From NCBI GenBank assembly GCA_904501735.1, contig CAJGBY010000017.1:1-44707 (forward strand): 44,707 nucleotides of DNA, written 5' to 3'. The stretch comes from an uncultured Muribaculaceae bacterium (lineage in GTDB: Bacteria > Bacteroidota > Bacteroidia > Bacteroidales > Muribaculaceae). Below are positions 1 through 7,785 of the stretch, piece by piece. A program made the position numbers and the translations under genes. The notes under the pieces were generated by a model. It ran no database searches. It saw only the letters and a list, made by a program, of their open reading frames with translations, and was not told the DNA's origin. Each line of letters begins with the position of its first letter. The first letter of the stretch is position 1.

Positions 1-1136
1 ACGACCAATACGATAACCAATAAAGCCAAAATAGATAAAATATATACATATTTTGTCCTGTTTTGATATTCACGCAAATACTGATTCTCTCTTTCTTTCT
101 GAGTGTAATTATAAAATGAATTTTGATGGATTATTGCTTCTCGTGAAGACTTTGAATTTATCGAATCCAAAATTTCATTATATTTCTTTGTATAATGATA
201 TAACATCTTGGCTTCATTGTGATATTCTGCTATTTCTTTTAACGAATTATATGCGAACTCCTTACAAGTAATAGAGGAAGATTCAAGCAACTCTAATGCT
301 ATAGACTCAGCCTTTTTATAGTCTTTCAATATTAATAAAATATTTAAAGATGCCATTCTTACATAATTTGTAACTTCAAGTTTTGGCAATAATGGCTCAA
401 CTATTCGATATTCTTTAATGGCTTGCTCATAATCTTTTTGGCTCATTAAGAAATCAACCAATGCAATTCTTGATTCCACCTCATCTATTCCATTAGGGTA
501 TAAATTCGTAGCAAATTCTATGGATTTTTTATAACATACTAATGCGCTATCAAATTTATTTATATTTCTACATGTATATGCTAAATCACTATAGTTATAC
601 ATCAACCCAACCGAGTCTTCGCATTCAGTTTGGTAAGCGATGGCTTCTTGAAATTTGGGTTTGGCTTGCTCAAACATATACAGTTCGAGGAAGATTTGCC
701 CCATTTGGCTTGCGATTTTACCTTTGCGATACATGTGTTCGGGTGAAGTGAGCACATCGAGGGCTTTTTGATAGTAATCGAGGGCTTGTGGCGCATCGCC
801 TTGTTCACGACTCACTCGACCGCCATAGTAATAGGCTTCGCCAAGTTCGTTTTCGCTTCCACGACGCTCGAAATAGGCTATAATATCGGTGATGGTTGTG
901 TCGGTAGTAATGTCGAGATAGGCTTTGTCGCGAGCCTTGATGTTCATTAGGTCGTAATAATAGCGATTATGTTCATTGAGCGAGTCGCGACACACATTGC
1001 CAAGCACTGCAAGCGCGCTATCGGTGGCGTTGCTGTCGGCAAGTTGACTCACTCGCACAAGACGACTATCGACCGAGCGACTACACCCAGCCAATAGCAT
1101 CACAAAACTTAGTATGCCTATTAAAAGACCTCTCAT
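1..1136 (-). CDS. TPR lipoprotein with C-terminal membrane helix (partial, runs off window)
   Basis: The frame is open from the ATG at 1136 to the window edge with no stop, so the 3' end is missing. The N-terminus is a lipoprotein signal: hydrophobic stretch then LLAGC, with Cys18 as the acylation site. Residues from about 20 to 340 are helical tetratricopeptide-like repeats (for example YYYGGRVSREQGDAPQALDYYQKAL). A charged helix (QKERENQYLREYQNRTK) and a hydrophobic segment (YVYILSILALLVIGLVVLV) follow and reach the edge. This TPR-then-membrane-helix layout is common in Bacteroidales proteins that carry a helical or LuxR-type DNA-binding end beyond the helix; that end is not visible, so a regulatory role is inference. 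Base composition changes sharply within the gene near position 600. Confidence 0.8.
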   Translation of the reverse strand, partial: MRGLLIGILSFVMLLAGCSRSVDSRLVRVSQLADSNATDSALAVLGNVCRDSLNEHNRYYYDLMNIKARDKAYLDITTDTTITDIIAYFERRGSENELGEAYYYGGRVSREQGDAPQALDYYQKALDVLTSPEHMYRKGKIASQMGQIFLELYMFEQAKPKFQEAIAYQTECEDSVGLMYNYSDLAYTCRNINKFDSALVCYKKSIEFATNLYPNGIDEVESRIALVDFLMSQKDYEQAIKEYRIVEPLLPKLEVTNYVRMASLNILLILKDYKKAESIALELLESSSITCKEFAYNSLKEIAEYHNEAKMLYHYTKKYNEILDSINSKSSREAIIHQNSFYNYTQKERENQYLREYQNRTKYVYILSILALLVIVLV

Positions 1137-1141
1137 GTATG

Positions 1142-1149
1142 CAAAGATA
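1142..1149 (-). promoter_or_regulatory. -7 promoter box of the TPR lipoprotein gene
   Basis: The minus strand reads TATCTTTG, matching the Bacteroidetes -7 consensus TAnnTTTG. No TTTG is seen 19-21 bases further upstream. The box ends only five bases before the ATG at 1136, so the transcript would have almost no leader. Confidence 0.55.
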
Positions 1150-1196
1150 GACTAAAAAAATGGAATAATGGTGTGGTTTGTAGTATATTTTCTTTG

Positions 1197-1260
1197 GACA
1201 GAAGATCAGTTTTTAGACAAAAGGACAAAAGGACATATTTTATTTAAAGACAGAAGGATG
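1197..1260. repeat. Short degenerate repeat of a GGACAAAA-like unit
   Basis: Units resembling GGACAAAA or GACAGAAGG recur about five times between the TPR gene and the terminator of the neighbouring gene. They are too short and imperfect to assign a role. The rest of 1137-1281 holds only the promoter box noted above. Confidence 0.35.
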
Positions 1261-1281
1261 TTTATTGGACTAAAAAACAAA

Positions 1282-1313
1282 AAACGATGCGAAGTTTGAA
1301 TTTCGCATCGTTT
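1282..1313 (-). terminator. Intrinsic terminator of the RluA-family gene
   Basis: A perfect 12-bp stem (AAACGATGCGAA pairing with TTCGCATCGTTT) with an 8-base loop lies 25 bases past the stop codon. On the minus strand it is followed by a run of T residues. Confidence 0.85.
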
Positions 1314-1337
1314 GTATTATTCATTCTCAATATTTTC

Positions 1338-2261
1338 TCATCCTATTTTCACAAGCGAACGGAAACGCATTGGGATAGATGTTGAGAAGTTCATTTCCCG
1401 ACGGGTAATAGGATGTACGAAACGGAGGGTTTGAGCGTGCAAAGCAAGTCGATTGATTGGGCTATGACCTGCACCGTATTTGCGATCGCCAGCAATTGGG
1501 TGACCAAGATCCTTCATGTGCACACGAATTTGATTCTTTCGGCCTGTGTCAAGCTCTACTTCCATCAATGAATAGGTCTTAGATGCCTTCAAACACTTGT
1601 AACGAGTTACGGCAAGTTGGCCTTTTTGAGGATCGTCGGTAGAATACACCTCAAATTGTGAGTTTTCGGCAAGATAGCTCTTCACCACACCTTCTGCTTG
1701 TGTTACTTCACCTTCGACCACGCACACATATTTGCGATTAAGAACCATGTTGTTCCAGTTGTGTTGCATAGCTTCCTTGGCTTCGGCAGTCTTAGCAAGC
1801 ATCATCAAGCCCGATGTGTCGCGGTCGAGACGATGCACAATGAACAATTTGGCACGAGGGTCGTGATATTTCACATATTCGCGCATGATGCTATATGCTG
1901 TGCCGTCTTTCTTGGTGTCGGTACCCATCGATAGCAATCCATAACCTTTGTTGATAACAAGAATGTGTTCGTCCTCGTACACAAGTTCCACACGAGGGTT
2001 CTTGAACACTTGGAACGACTGGTCGAAGTTTACCGAGAATGTGTCGCCAGCATGCACTTCGGCATCGTAGCGCGATGTAGGCATGTTGTTGATGGCAAAC
2101 TGATTGTGACGAAGCATCGATTTGATCTTCGTTGGCGAGTGGTCCTTAAGAATGCTTGTTGCAACTTCTAGAATTGTGCCGTCTTCCTTCACTGTCCAAC
2201 TTTTAATGTTGTCGGGGCGATTATCTTTTCTCTTATTGGTGTGATTGCTTGGTTGTCTCAT
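1338..2261 (-). CDS. RluA-family 23S/tRNA pseudouridine synthase
   Basis: This enzyme of about 307 residues converts uridine to pseudouridine in rRNA or tRNA. An S4-like RNA-binding region occupies about residues 20-80. The catalytic domain carries the family motif HRLDRDTSG at 143-151, with Asp146 as the expected nucleophile, and the later GRKNQIRVHM motif. Similar proteins are usually called RluD or RluA; the exact target uridine cannot be read from the sequence. The ATG at 2261 is chosen because a TTG start 21 bases upstream would lie inside the -7 promoter box. It is a single-gene unit with its own promoter and terminator. Confidence 0.9.
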   Translation of the reverse strand: MRQPSNHTNKRKDNRPDNIKSWTVKEDGTILEVATSILKDHSPTKIKSMLRHNQFAINNMPTSRYDAEVHAGDTFSVNFDQSFQVFKNPRVELVYEDEHILVINKGYGLLSMGTDTKKDGTAYSIMREYVKYHDPRAKLFIVHRLDRDTSGLMMLAKTAEAKEAMQHNWNNMVLNRKYVCVVEGEVTQAEGVVKSYLAENSQFEVYSTDDPQKGQLAVTRYKCLKASKTYSLMEVELDTGRKNQIRVHMKDLGHPIAGDRKYGAGHSPINRLALHAQTLRFVHPITRREMNFSTSIPMRFRSLVKIG

Positions 2262-2279
2262 AAACTCGTTATTTTTCTG

Positions 2280-2287
2280 CAAATTTA
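2280..2287 (-). promoter_or_regulatory. -7 promoter box of the pseudouridine synthase gene
   Basis: The minus strand reads TAAATTTG, a match to TAnnTTTG, 18 bases before the ATG at 2261. It rules out the TTG at 2282 as the start. No clear upstream TTTG element is seen. Confidence 0.5.
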
Positions 2288-2322
2288 ACCTAAATTTCCG
2301 ATATAAAAAATAGACACATAAA

Positions 2323-2349
2323 AGAAGCTCGACTAATAGCCGAGCTTCT
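2323..2349 (-). terminator. Intrinsic terminator of the secreted multidomain protein gene
   Basis: A 9-bp stem (AGAAGCTCG with CGAGCTTCT) and a 9-base loop are followed on the minus strand by TTTTATG. Nearly the same hairpin, including similar loop bases, lies at 44517-44546 behind another gene with the same C-terminal tail. Confidence 0.75.
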
Positions 2350-2384
2350 CGATGATATTTTATTTTTGAGCAATCTTGCTTTGA

Positions 2385-4628
2385 TTACATAACAACCTTT
2401 GTTGCCTTGCCTGCTTGCTTCTTAATGAAGATACCATTTTCAGGATTTACCACCTTCACACCTTGCAAATTGTAGTATTCAACAGGTGCGTTAATGTCGG
2501 CATTTACATCTTCGATAGCCGATGGAGCCACGATAACATATTCTGTTGAGTTCTTAAGACCAGCAATAGTGAAATACTTCATGATGTCACCATTGATAGT
2601 GATTTTTGCACCAAGATTAGCAGGATTATTCACCAAGTTCAAACCTGTGCGTACTGCGCCTGAAGGAAGTTGAACAGGAAGACACAATGCAACATCATTA
2701 CACTTAGCATCGTCGGCTATGATTACATTAGTGTTTACAGCACCTTCGGTTGTAAACACTGGTTTATCCTTTGAGCCATCCAAGCATCCTACAATGTAAC
2801 CTGTTACCCAAGCTTCTTTTTCTTCACCATCCACATAGGCAGCCATCGCTTCGGCCACTGTGATAGGAGACTCTTTTGTACCAAGCACTACAGGTTCTTC
2901 TTCAACATAGTTGAACATAAAGTCGTCGATACACCATGTTGCCGATGCAGCTTCAGGAGCTACATAATGGAAACCTACATATACTACATCGCCATAAGTA
3001 CTCAAATCAATGTCACCTGAGCCAACCCAAGCAGAGAAACCACTTTCTGGAGCTTCAGCCAAAGCAGCAGGAAGTTCAGTCTTCACAGTTGCCTTTGCAG
3101 GGTCAACATCATTAAGTACATACGCCTTAAATTGAGTAGATGTAGTGCTATAAGCATTTACTTGAGTCTTGAACGATATAGTCTTCAACTCAGCATCTTT
3201 CACATTAAGAGCAGGAGAGATGAGCCATGTTTCTACTGGCACAGCTTCAGCTCCGTATGCACTCATTGATGCATAACCATTGTTGCTATATGACTTGTAA
3301 GTCCATTCCTTGTCGCCCGACACATTCACTGAAGCCCAAGTAGTAGGAAGTGCGCTATCGAACGATTCCTTAAGCGATGACACACCTATAATGCCCGAAG
3401 CATCGGCCAATGTAACGCTTGTAGGTTGCAACTGAGGTGTTCCGTTGTAAGATGACATAAAGCCTTCTACATTGAACTTAGCACCTTCAGCAAGACCTTC
3501 GATTGTGATACCAAATTGATTGTAAGCAGCAAATTTGTTTGTGCCGTCAGAAACTGTATAGTTCTTTGTTTTACCAGCGTCAAGAGTGAAATAAACGCCT
3601 TCAAGCTTCACATAATCAAGGAAATTGCAGTTAGCAAGGTCGGTTACAGCCTTCACTTCAGGAGCTACAGCAGTACCTGCAACGCCAGTAGCGAAAGAAT
3701 CGGCAACAGGCGACAACTGAGCATTTCCACCATAAGCGCTTACAATACCTCTTGCACCAGCAGCGATTACATCACCATTGTTATAAGTCTTACCCACTGA
3801 GCCATAAACCAACATTCTACCCGATGCATCTTGAACGATTAGATTGCTACTATTTTGATATACAGCTATCAACTCACCAGCAAATTTAGCTGCTTTGCCT
3901 TTTTCAAGAGCATTGAATGCTGCGATGTCAGCCACAGGAGCAGTGAAATTGAATGTAGCACTTGCAGCTTCCGATGTAGTAGTGCCATCAGTAGCCCAAG
4001 CATAGATAGTGGTGTTGCTTGTAACCTTCAATGGGTCGGTGTATTCTTCAGCATCGCCCACATCGTCGCTATTGATAGCATAATATACATCTTGACCAGC
4101 AGCAGCCTTGATAGTTACATCCACTTCGTCGCCCACTACATATTCACCACCATTAGGACTGATTGAAGGAGCAAGAACAGCATCAGATGTAGCTGTAGTG
4201 ATTTCGATAGTCTTAATACGCAATTGAGAACCAGTTGCATCAAGAACCACTTGATTAGCCGAGCCTTCCCATGTTACTGTTGTTCCCGATGCTGACACTG
4301 TACCAACAGATGTTGAAGGTACTGCTGCATATTTTGATGCAGTACAACTAAGAACCACCTTTACAATTGCTTCGTTTGATGCAGTTGCAGGGGCAATAGT
4401 GAATTTCGCATTTTTGTACACACGAATGTGGTCAGACGATGGCGCAACACAATCATTTGTTGAAGCTGATTTTTCATAAGTCAAGTTCCAACCATTGATT
4501 GTAGTGGTGTAGCCATTTACATCACCCGTCCAGGTAGAAGCCGACGAGTTAGTGGTGAGCGTGATAGTATCAGCCCACGCAAAAGTAGCTACCAAAAGAG
4601 CTACCAAACTAAGTAAACATTTCTTCAT
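2385..4628 (-). CDS. Secreted multidomain surface protein (chitobiase-C-like, OB-fold, choice-of-anchor-J, DUF6359-like domains, sorting tail)
   Basis: The 747-residue product starts with a signal peptide (MKKCLLSLVALLVATFAWA). By resemblance the regions are: a beta domain to about 145; a chitobiase/hexosaminidase C-terminal-like domain (about 150-230, with PSISPNGGEYVVGDEV); an OB-fold-like region (about 231-415); a choice-of-anchor-J-like lectin fold (417-582, with WLISPALNV and WCIDDF); a DUF6359-like module (583-707, with WVTGYIVG and PVQLPSGAVR); and a short tail (EYYNLQGVKV, ending GIFIKKQAGKATKVVM). The tail resembles the last strands of a T9SS sorting domain, so surface delivery is inferred. 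No catalytic motif was recognised; carbohydrate or nucleic-acid binding is possible. The ATG at 4628 (MKK) is preferred over the TTG six bases upstream. The lipoprotein at 13813 shares two of these modules. Confidence 0.8.
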   Translation of the reverse strand: MKKCLLSLVALLVATFAWADTITLTTNSSASTWTGDVNGYTTTINGWNLTYEKSASTNDCVAPSSDHIRVYKNAKFTIAPATASNEAIVKVVLSCTASKYAAVPSTSVGTVSASGTTVTWEGSANQVVLDATGSQLRIKTIEITTATSDAVLAPSISPNGGEYVVGDEVDVTIKAAAGQDVYYAINSDDVGDAEEYTDPLKVTSNTTIYAWATDGTTTSEAASATFNFTAPVADIAAFNALEKGKAAKFAGELIAVYQNSSNLIVQDASGRMLVYGSVGKTYNNGDVIAAGARGIVSAYGGNAQLSPVADSFATGVAGTAVAPEVKAVTDLANCNFLDYVKLEGVYFTLDAGKTKNYTVSDGTNKFAAYNQFGITIEGLAEGAKFNVEGFMSSYNGTPQLQPTSVTLADASGIIGVSSLKESFDSALPTTWASVNVSGDKEWTYKSYSNNGYASMSAYGAEAVPVETWLISPALNVKDAELKTISFKTQVNAYSTTSTQFKAYVLNDVDPAKATVKTELPAALAEAPESGFSAWVGSGDIDLSTYGDVVYVGFHYVAPEAASATWCIDDFMFNYVEEEPVVLGTKESPITVAEAMAAYVDGEEKEAWVTGYIVGCLDGSKDKPVFTTEGAVNTNVIIADDAKCNDVALCLPVQLPSGAVRTGLNLVNNPANLGAKITINGDIMKYFTIAGLKNSTEYVIVAPSAIEDVNADINAPVEYYNLQGVKVVNPENGIFIKKQAGKATKVVM

Positions 4629-4749
4629 ATGCAATATATTTTTATGATTTATAATTCTGTTGTAAAATTAGCAATTTTCCTCAAATTAGCACAACAAATC
4701 ACCCAAAAGAATGCGCCTAAGATGTTGTAAAGCATATATATAAAAAACA

Positions 4750-4780
4750 AAAAAGCCTTATAATCACTATAAAGCTTTTT
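4750..4780 (-). terminator. Intrinsic terminator of the NlpC/P60 gene
   Basis: The hairpin has a 7-bp outer stem (AAAAAGC with GCTTTTT) and continues inward past one C-A mismatch. On the minus strand it is followed by TTTTTTGTTTTTT, a strong U-tract. Confidence 0.8.
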
Positions 4781-4807
4781 CCATTGTTGAGAGATATTAT
4801 GATAATG

Positions 4808-5443
4808 TTATTTAATCCATTGTATTGTGTCAACTGTTTCGAGCATTCTTACATCAAACATATAATCAGCTCCGAAAATCTCAGGCTCCAATTCTTCGAT
4901 CATTCGGCATGCTTTCACATAGCGACGATCATAATAAGCCTCGGTTGACTTGCTCACCACAACGCCTTGAGAGCAACTTGCGTGAATAAATTCAAAGGTT
5001 TCGTTTTCGTTGTCGGCCTTCGTAACGATTCCCACATGACCTACACGCGATCCTCCTGCACGACGACCATTGAAAAACACCAAATCGCCTGGTTGAAGTT
5101 CATTTTTTGCTACCACCTTTCCGCTTTGAGCTTGTTGCGATGATGTGCGGTCGAGTTTGTAACCAAAATGTGCAAAAACATAGCTTGTAAATCCTGAACA
5201 GTCAAATCGGTTTGGTCCCATTGCTCCTATTCTGTAACGAACGCCCTTAAATTTTGACGCATAGTCAAGCATTTCGGCAATGATTGGGTCCAACTCTTCT
5301 TCGTAAAACAAAGGTGAGTTTTTAATCTGTTCTTGAATTGTTCCTTGTTTTTTTACTATAAGTTGAGCTTTTGATGGCACAGAAAATGACATAGCGACAA
5401 TAGCCACCAATGACATTACTAATATTTTCTTGATTTCCACCAT
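4808..5443 (-). CDS. Secreted NlpC/P60 (C40) cysteine peptidase
   Basis: Proteins of this family cut peptide bonds in peptidoglycan stems, typically gamma-D-Glu to diamino acid. The 211-residue protein has a signal peptide (hydrophobic residues 7-22, cleavage near SKAQ) and one NlpC/P60 domain from about residue 50 to 195. The catalytic set is visible: Cys82 in FDCSGF, His136 in GHVGIV and His154 in FIHAS. The PGDLVFF motif sits between them. No extra SH3 or LysM domain is present. The ATG at 5443 puts the signal peptide at the N-terminus; a TTG 39 bases upstream would add a basic extension. Promoter and terminator show it is transcribed alone. Confidence 0.9.
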   Translation of the reverse strand: MVEIKKILVMSLVAIVAMSFSVPSKAQLIVKKQGTIQEQIKNSPLFYEEELDPIIAEMLDYASKFKGVRYRIGAMGPNRFDCSGFTSYVFAHFGYKLDRTSSQQAQSGKVVAKNELQPGDLVFFNGRRAGGSRVGHVGIVTKADNENETFEFIHASCSQGVVVSKSTEAYYDRRYVKACRMIEELEPEIFGADYMFDVRMLETVDTIQWIK

Positions 5444-5516
5444 AATAATTCTCTTCAACTTTAATCTAAAAACAAGCCCCAAACAAATTGGTTTTCCTTT
5501 TTCCTTAAAAGCAATG

Positions 5517-5548
5517 CAAAGATAAAAAAAGAATAGTCAATACACAAA
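5517..5548 (-). promoter_or_regulatory. Full Bacteroidetes promoter of the NlpC/P60 gene
   Basis: On the minus strand TTTG (5548-5545) is followed after 20 bases by TATCTTTG (5524-5517). This matches the TTTG-N19-21-TAnnTTTG consensus. The predicted leader is about 65 bases. Confidence 0.75.
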
Positions 5549-5775
5549 CAAATTAAACATTTGTAAACATTTCACACGCCACACTAGGCTCTCACACCCG
5601 CGTGTTTACCCTCTTTATATCAAGCATTTAAGCCACTTTTACAACAAACTATGCCGCAAATATTTTATCATCATTTAACACTTAATTTGCAACACTATTC
5701 CAAACATTTTAATATTTAATTTTGCCCAAATGTTAAATTTTAACATTTCCATTTACATATACTTAACAAACGAAA
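5549..5775. other. AT-rich non-coding stretch with a palindrome and an orphan -7 box
   Basis: No gene is seen in this stretch. It holds a plus-strand TAATTTTG box at 5717-5724 and an inverted repeat at 5728-5748, AAATGTTAAA and TTTAACATTT separated by one base. That palindrome could be a protein-binding site or part of a small transcript ending at the hairpin at 5776-5807. Neither is proven. Confidence 0.4.
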
Positions 5776-5807
5776 AAAGACCTTTAAGCTAAAACTTAAA
5801 GGTCTTT
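5776..5807 (-). terminator. Strong intrinsic terminator of the tRNA-Gln gene
   Basis: A perfect 13-bp stem (AAAGACCTTTAAG with CTTAAAGGTCTTT) closes a 6-base loop just past the tRNA 3' end. On the minus strand it is followed by a short T run. Confidence 0.85.
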
Positions 5808-5811
5808 AACC

Positions 5812-5885
5812 TGGTTGTCTTACAAGGATTCGAACCTTGACAGGCAGAACCAAAAACTGCAGTGCTACCATTACACCATAAGACA
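5812..5885 (-). tRNA. tRNA-Gln (anticodon UUG)
   Basis: The minus strand folds as a full cloverleaf. The acceptor stem pairs TGTCTTA with TAAGACA, followed by discriminator A and an encoded CCA. The D arm is GTG/CAC. The anticodon arm GCAGT-TTTTGGT-TCTGC gives anticodon TTG and has the U-U pair at the base of the loop that is also found in E. coli tRNA-Gln. The T arm contains GGTTCGAATCC. It lies 80 bases downstream of tyrS on the same strand and may be read through from the tyrS promoter. Confidence 0.95.
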
Positions 5886-5965
5886 ATCCTAATCAAGTGA
5901 GACTCATCGTCCCAATTGCGATGCAAAGGTAATGCAAATTATTTAATCTACCAAATTTTTTGCGA

Positions 5966-7258
5966 TTATTTTGCAATTACCAAGTAATAATTTTTCTTAC
6001 CGCGTTGTGCAAGAATATATTTTCCGTTCAAAAGGTGTGATGCATCAATAGTCATGTTAGGGTCGCTAACCTTCTCTTTATTAACAAGAACGCCACCACC
6101 TTGAGTCAATTTACGCATTTCGCCCTTCGATGCAAATACTGCTGCATTATCTGTAAGCAAATTCACCAATGGAACACCTGCTTCGATAAGAGTTTTTTCT
6201 ACTTCGAATTGAGGAACACCTTCAAATACGCTCAACAAAGTATCTTCATCGATCTTGTGAAGGATTTCTTGAGCCTTATTTGAGAACAAGATTTGAGATG
6301 CTTCTACTGCAGCTTCATAATCAGCTTCAGAGTGTACCATGATAGTGATTTCCTTAGCAAGACGCTTTTGAATTGGGCGAAGACCTGGGTTTTCAGCTTG
6401 TTCAGCAACAAGAGCTGCCACTTCTTCCTTAGTAAGCATAGTGAAAATCTTGATATACTTTTCAGCATCTTCGTCGCTTACATTCAACCAGAATTGGTAG
6501 AACTTGTAAGGAGATGTACGCTTAGGATCAAGCCACACATTACCACTTTCAGTCTTACCGAACTTCTTACCATCGGCCTTAGTGATTAGTGGACAAGTAA
6601 GAGCAAATGCTTCACCACCATCAGTACGACGAATAAGCTCAGTACCTGTAGTGATATTACCCCATTGATCACTACCACCCATTTGAAGGCGACAGTTATT
6701 GTTGCGATACAAATACAAGAAGTCATAACCTTGAAGCAATTGGTAAGAGAACTCTGTGAACGACATACCGTGTTGTGCTTCGCCGCTTAGACGCTTCTTC
6801 ACTGAGTCCTTTGCCATCATGTAGTTCACTGTGATGTGCTTACCGATGTCGCGAATGAAGTTAAGGAATGAATAATCCTTCATCCAGTCGTAGTTGTTCA
6901 CAAGCAATGCCTTGTTTTCAGCGTCGCTTTCGAAATCAAGGAACTTAGCAAGTTGGTTCTTGATACATTCTTGGTTGTGACGCAATGTTTCTTCGTCGAT
7001 AAGTACGCGTTCTTGCGACTTCATTGATGGGTCACCAATCATACCTGTAGCACCACCCACAAGAGCGATAGGACGATGGCCTGCATTTTGGAAGTGCTTA
7101 AGCATCATCACGCCCACCAAGTGACCTATATGCAACGAATCGGCAGTTGGGTCAATACCAACATAAGCCGAAGTTAATTCCTTTTGTAATTGTTCTTCTG
7201 TGCCTGGCATCATATCATGAATCATGCCACGCCACTTTAATTCTTCTACGAAATTCAT
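5966..7258 (-). CDS. tyrS: Tyrosyl-tRNA synthetase
   Basis: This cytoplasmic class I aminoacyl-tRNA synthetase attaches tyrosine to tRNA-Tyr. The 430-residue length is normal for the bacterial enzyme. The signature HIGH is at 43-46 and the KMSKS-equivalent KFGKT at 232-236, the same variant as in the E. coli type. The tyrosine-pocket segments GGATGMIGDP and QMGGSDQWGNI are intact. An S4-like RNA-binding domain occupies about residues 355-425. The ATG start has a well-placed promoter upstream. The gene lies directly upstream of tRNA-Gln on the same strand. Confidence 0.97.
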   Translation of the reverse strand: MNFVEELKWRGMIHDMMPGTEEQLQKELTSAYVGIDPTADSLHIGHLVGVMMLKHFQNAGHRPIALVGGATGMIGDPSMKSQERVLIDEETLRHNQECIKNQLAKFLDFESDAENKALLVNNYDWMKDYSFLNFIRDIGKHITVNYMMAKDSVKKRLSGEAQHGMSFTEFSYQLLQGYDFLYLYRNNNCRLQMGGSDQWGNITTGTELIRRTDGGEAFALTCPLITKADGKKFGKTESGNVWLDPKRTSPYKFYQFWLNVSDEDAEKYIKIFTMLTKEEVAALVAEQAENPGLRPIQKRLAKEITIMVHSEADYEAAVEASQILFSNKAQEILHKIDEDTLLSVFEGVPQFEVEKTLIEAGVPLVNLLTDNAAVFASKGEMRKLTQGGGVLVNKEKVSDPNMTIDASHLLNGKYILAQRGKKNYYLVIAK

Positions 7259-7298
7259 TGAATTATACTGTTTTATTTATTTTTCTATTAAAGATGTG

Positions 7299-7329
7299 CA
7301 AAGTTAGCACTTTAAACTGAGATTGCAAA
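7299..7329 (-). promoter_or_regulatory. Full Bacteroidetes promoter of tyrS
   Basis: On the minus strand TTTG (7329-7326) is followed after 19 bases by TAACTTTG (7306-7299). This is a consensus match about 40 bases before the tyrS ATG. Confidence 0.75.
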
Positions 7330-7347
7330 AGCGACTATCGCAAATGG

Positions 7348-7785
7348 TTACCATTTTTTCAACTTATATATATAATATGTTCCTTCGGCGGCTACATACG
7401 ACATTTCTAAGTCTTTTCCTTTGCATTTTTCAATTCGCACGAGATTTTGCCCCTTCTGCATTCCTGTGATTGTGAAAGGCGCATACCTATTGTCCGAAAA
7501 GTCTACAATTATTTCATCATCACTTTGATAATGCCACGACGCAAAGTTGTCGGTATAGACATGCAAGGATTCGTCAACCACGCGTTGACAATACACATTT
7601 GACTGAAACGCAAAATACAATGTTCCGTCGTAGCTTTCAAGTTCTTCGCCGTTATCCTCTATCGACACCACGCGCCACAATCCATACAACTCACCAATGT
7701 CGCCATCGTTGCGTGTACACGCCGACAGCAACACAAGCAGCGCACTAACAATATATATATTTAGCTTACAAGCATTCATAATCAT
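7348..7785 (-). CDS. Small lipocalin-like lipoprotein
   Basis: The 145-residue product has a lipoprotein signal (IVSALLVLLSAC, Cys23) and a short all-beta body. GLWRVVSIEDNG followed by an alternating strand pattern and a closing YYIYKLKKW resembles the lipocalin-like folds of small Bacteroidales lipoproteins (DUF4847-like); this is by pattern only. Its start overlaps the stop of the upstream Wzi gene as ATGA, so the two are translationally coupled and probably work together at the cell envelope. A second ATG six bases downstream is also possible. No enzymatic motif is visible. Confidence 0.75.
   Translation of the reverse strand: MIMNACKLNIYIVSALLVLLSACTRNDGDIGELYGLWRVVSIEDNGEELESYDGTLYFAFQSNVYCQRVVDESLHVYTDNFASWHYQSDDEIIVDFSDNRYAPFTITGMQKGQNLVRIEKCKGKDLEMSYVAAEGTYYIYKLKKW

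Noticed and set aside
768..950. Short plus-strand reading frame inside the TPR lipoprotein gene
   Set aside because: It is antisense to a continuous lipoprotein frame, with no promoter box and no recognisable protein.
2262..2282. TTG start giving a longer pseudouridine synthase
   Set aside because: The TTG is part of the -7 promoter box TAAATTTG at 2287-2280; the ATG at 2261 is the better start.
7323..7356. Hairpin at the 3' end of the lipocalin-like gene
   Set aside because: Only a small TGGTTACCA palindrome overlapping the stop codon is visible, too short to call a terminator.
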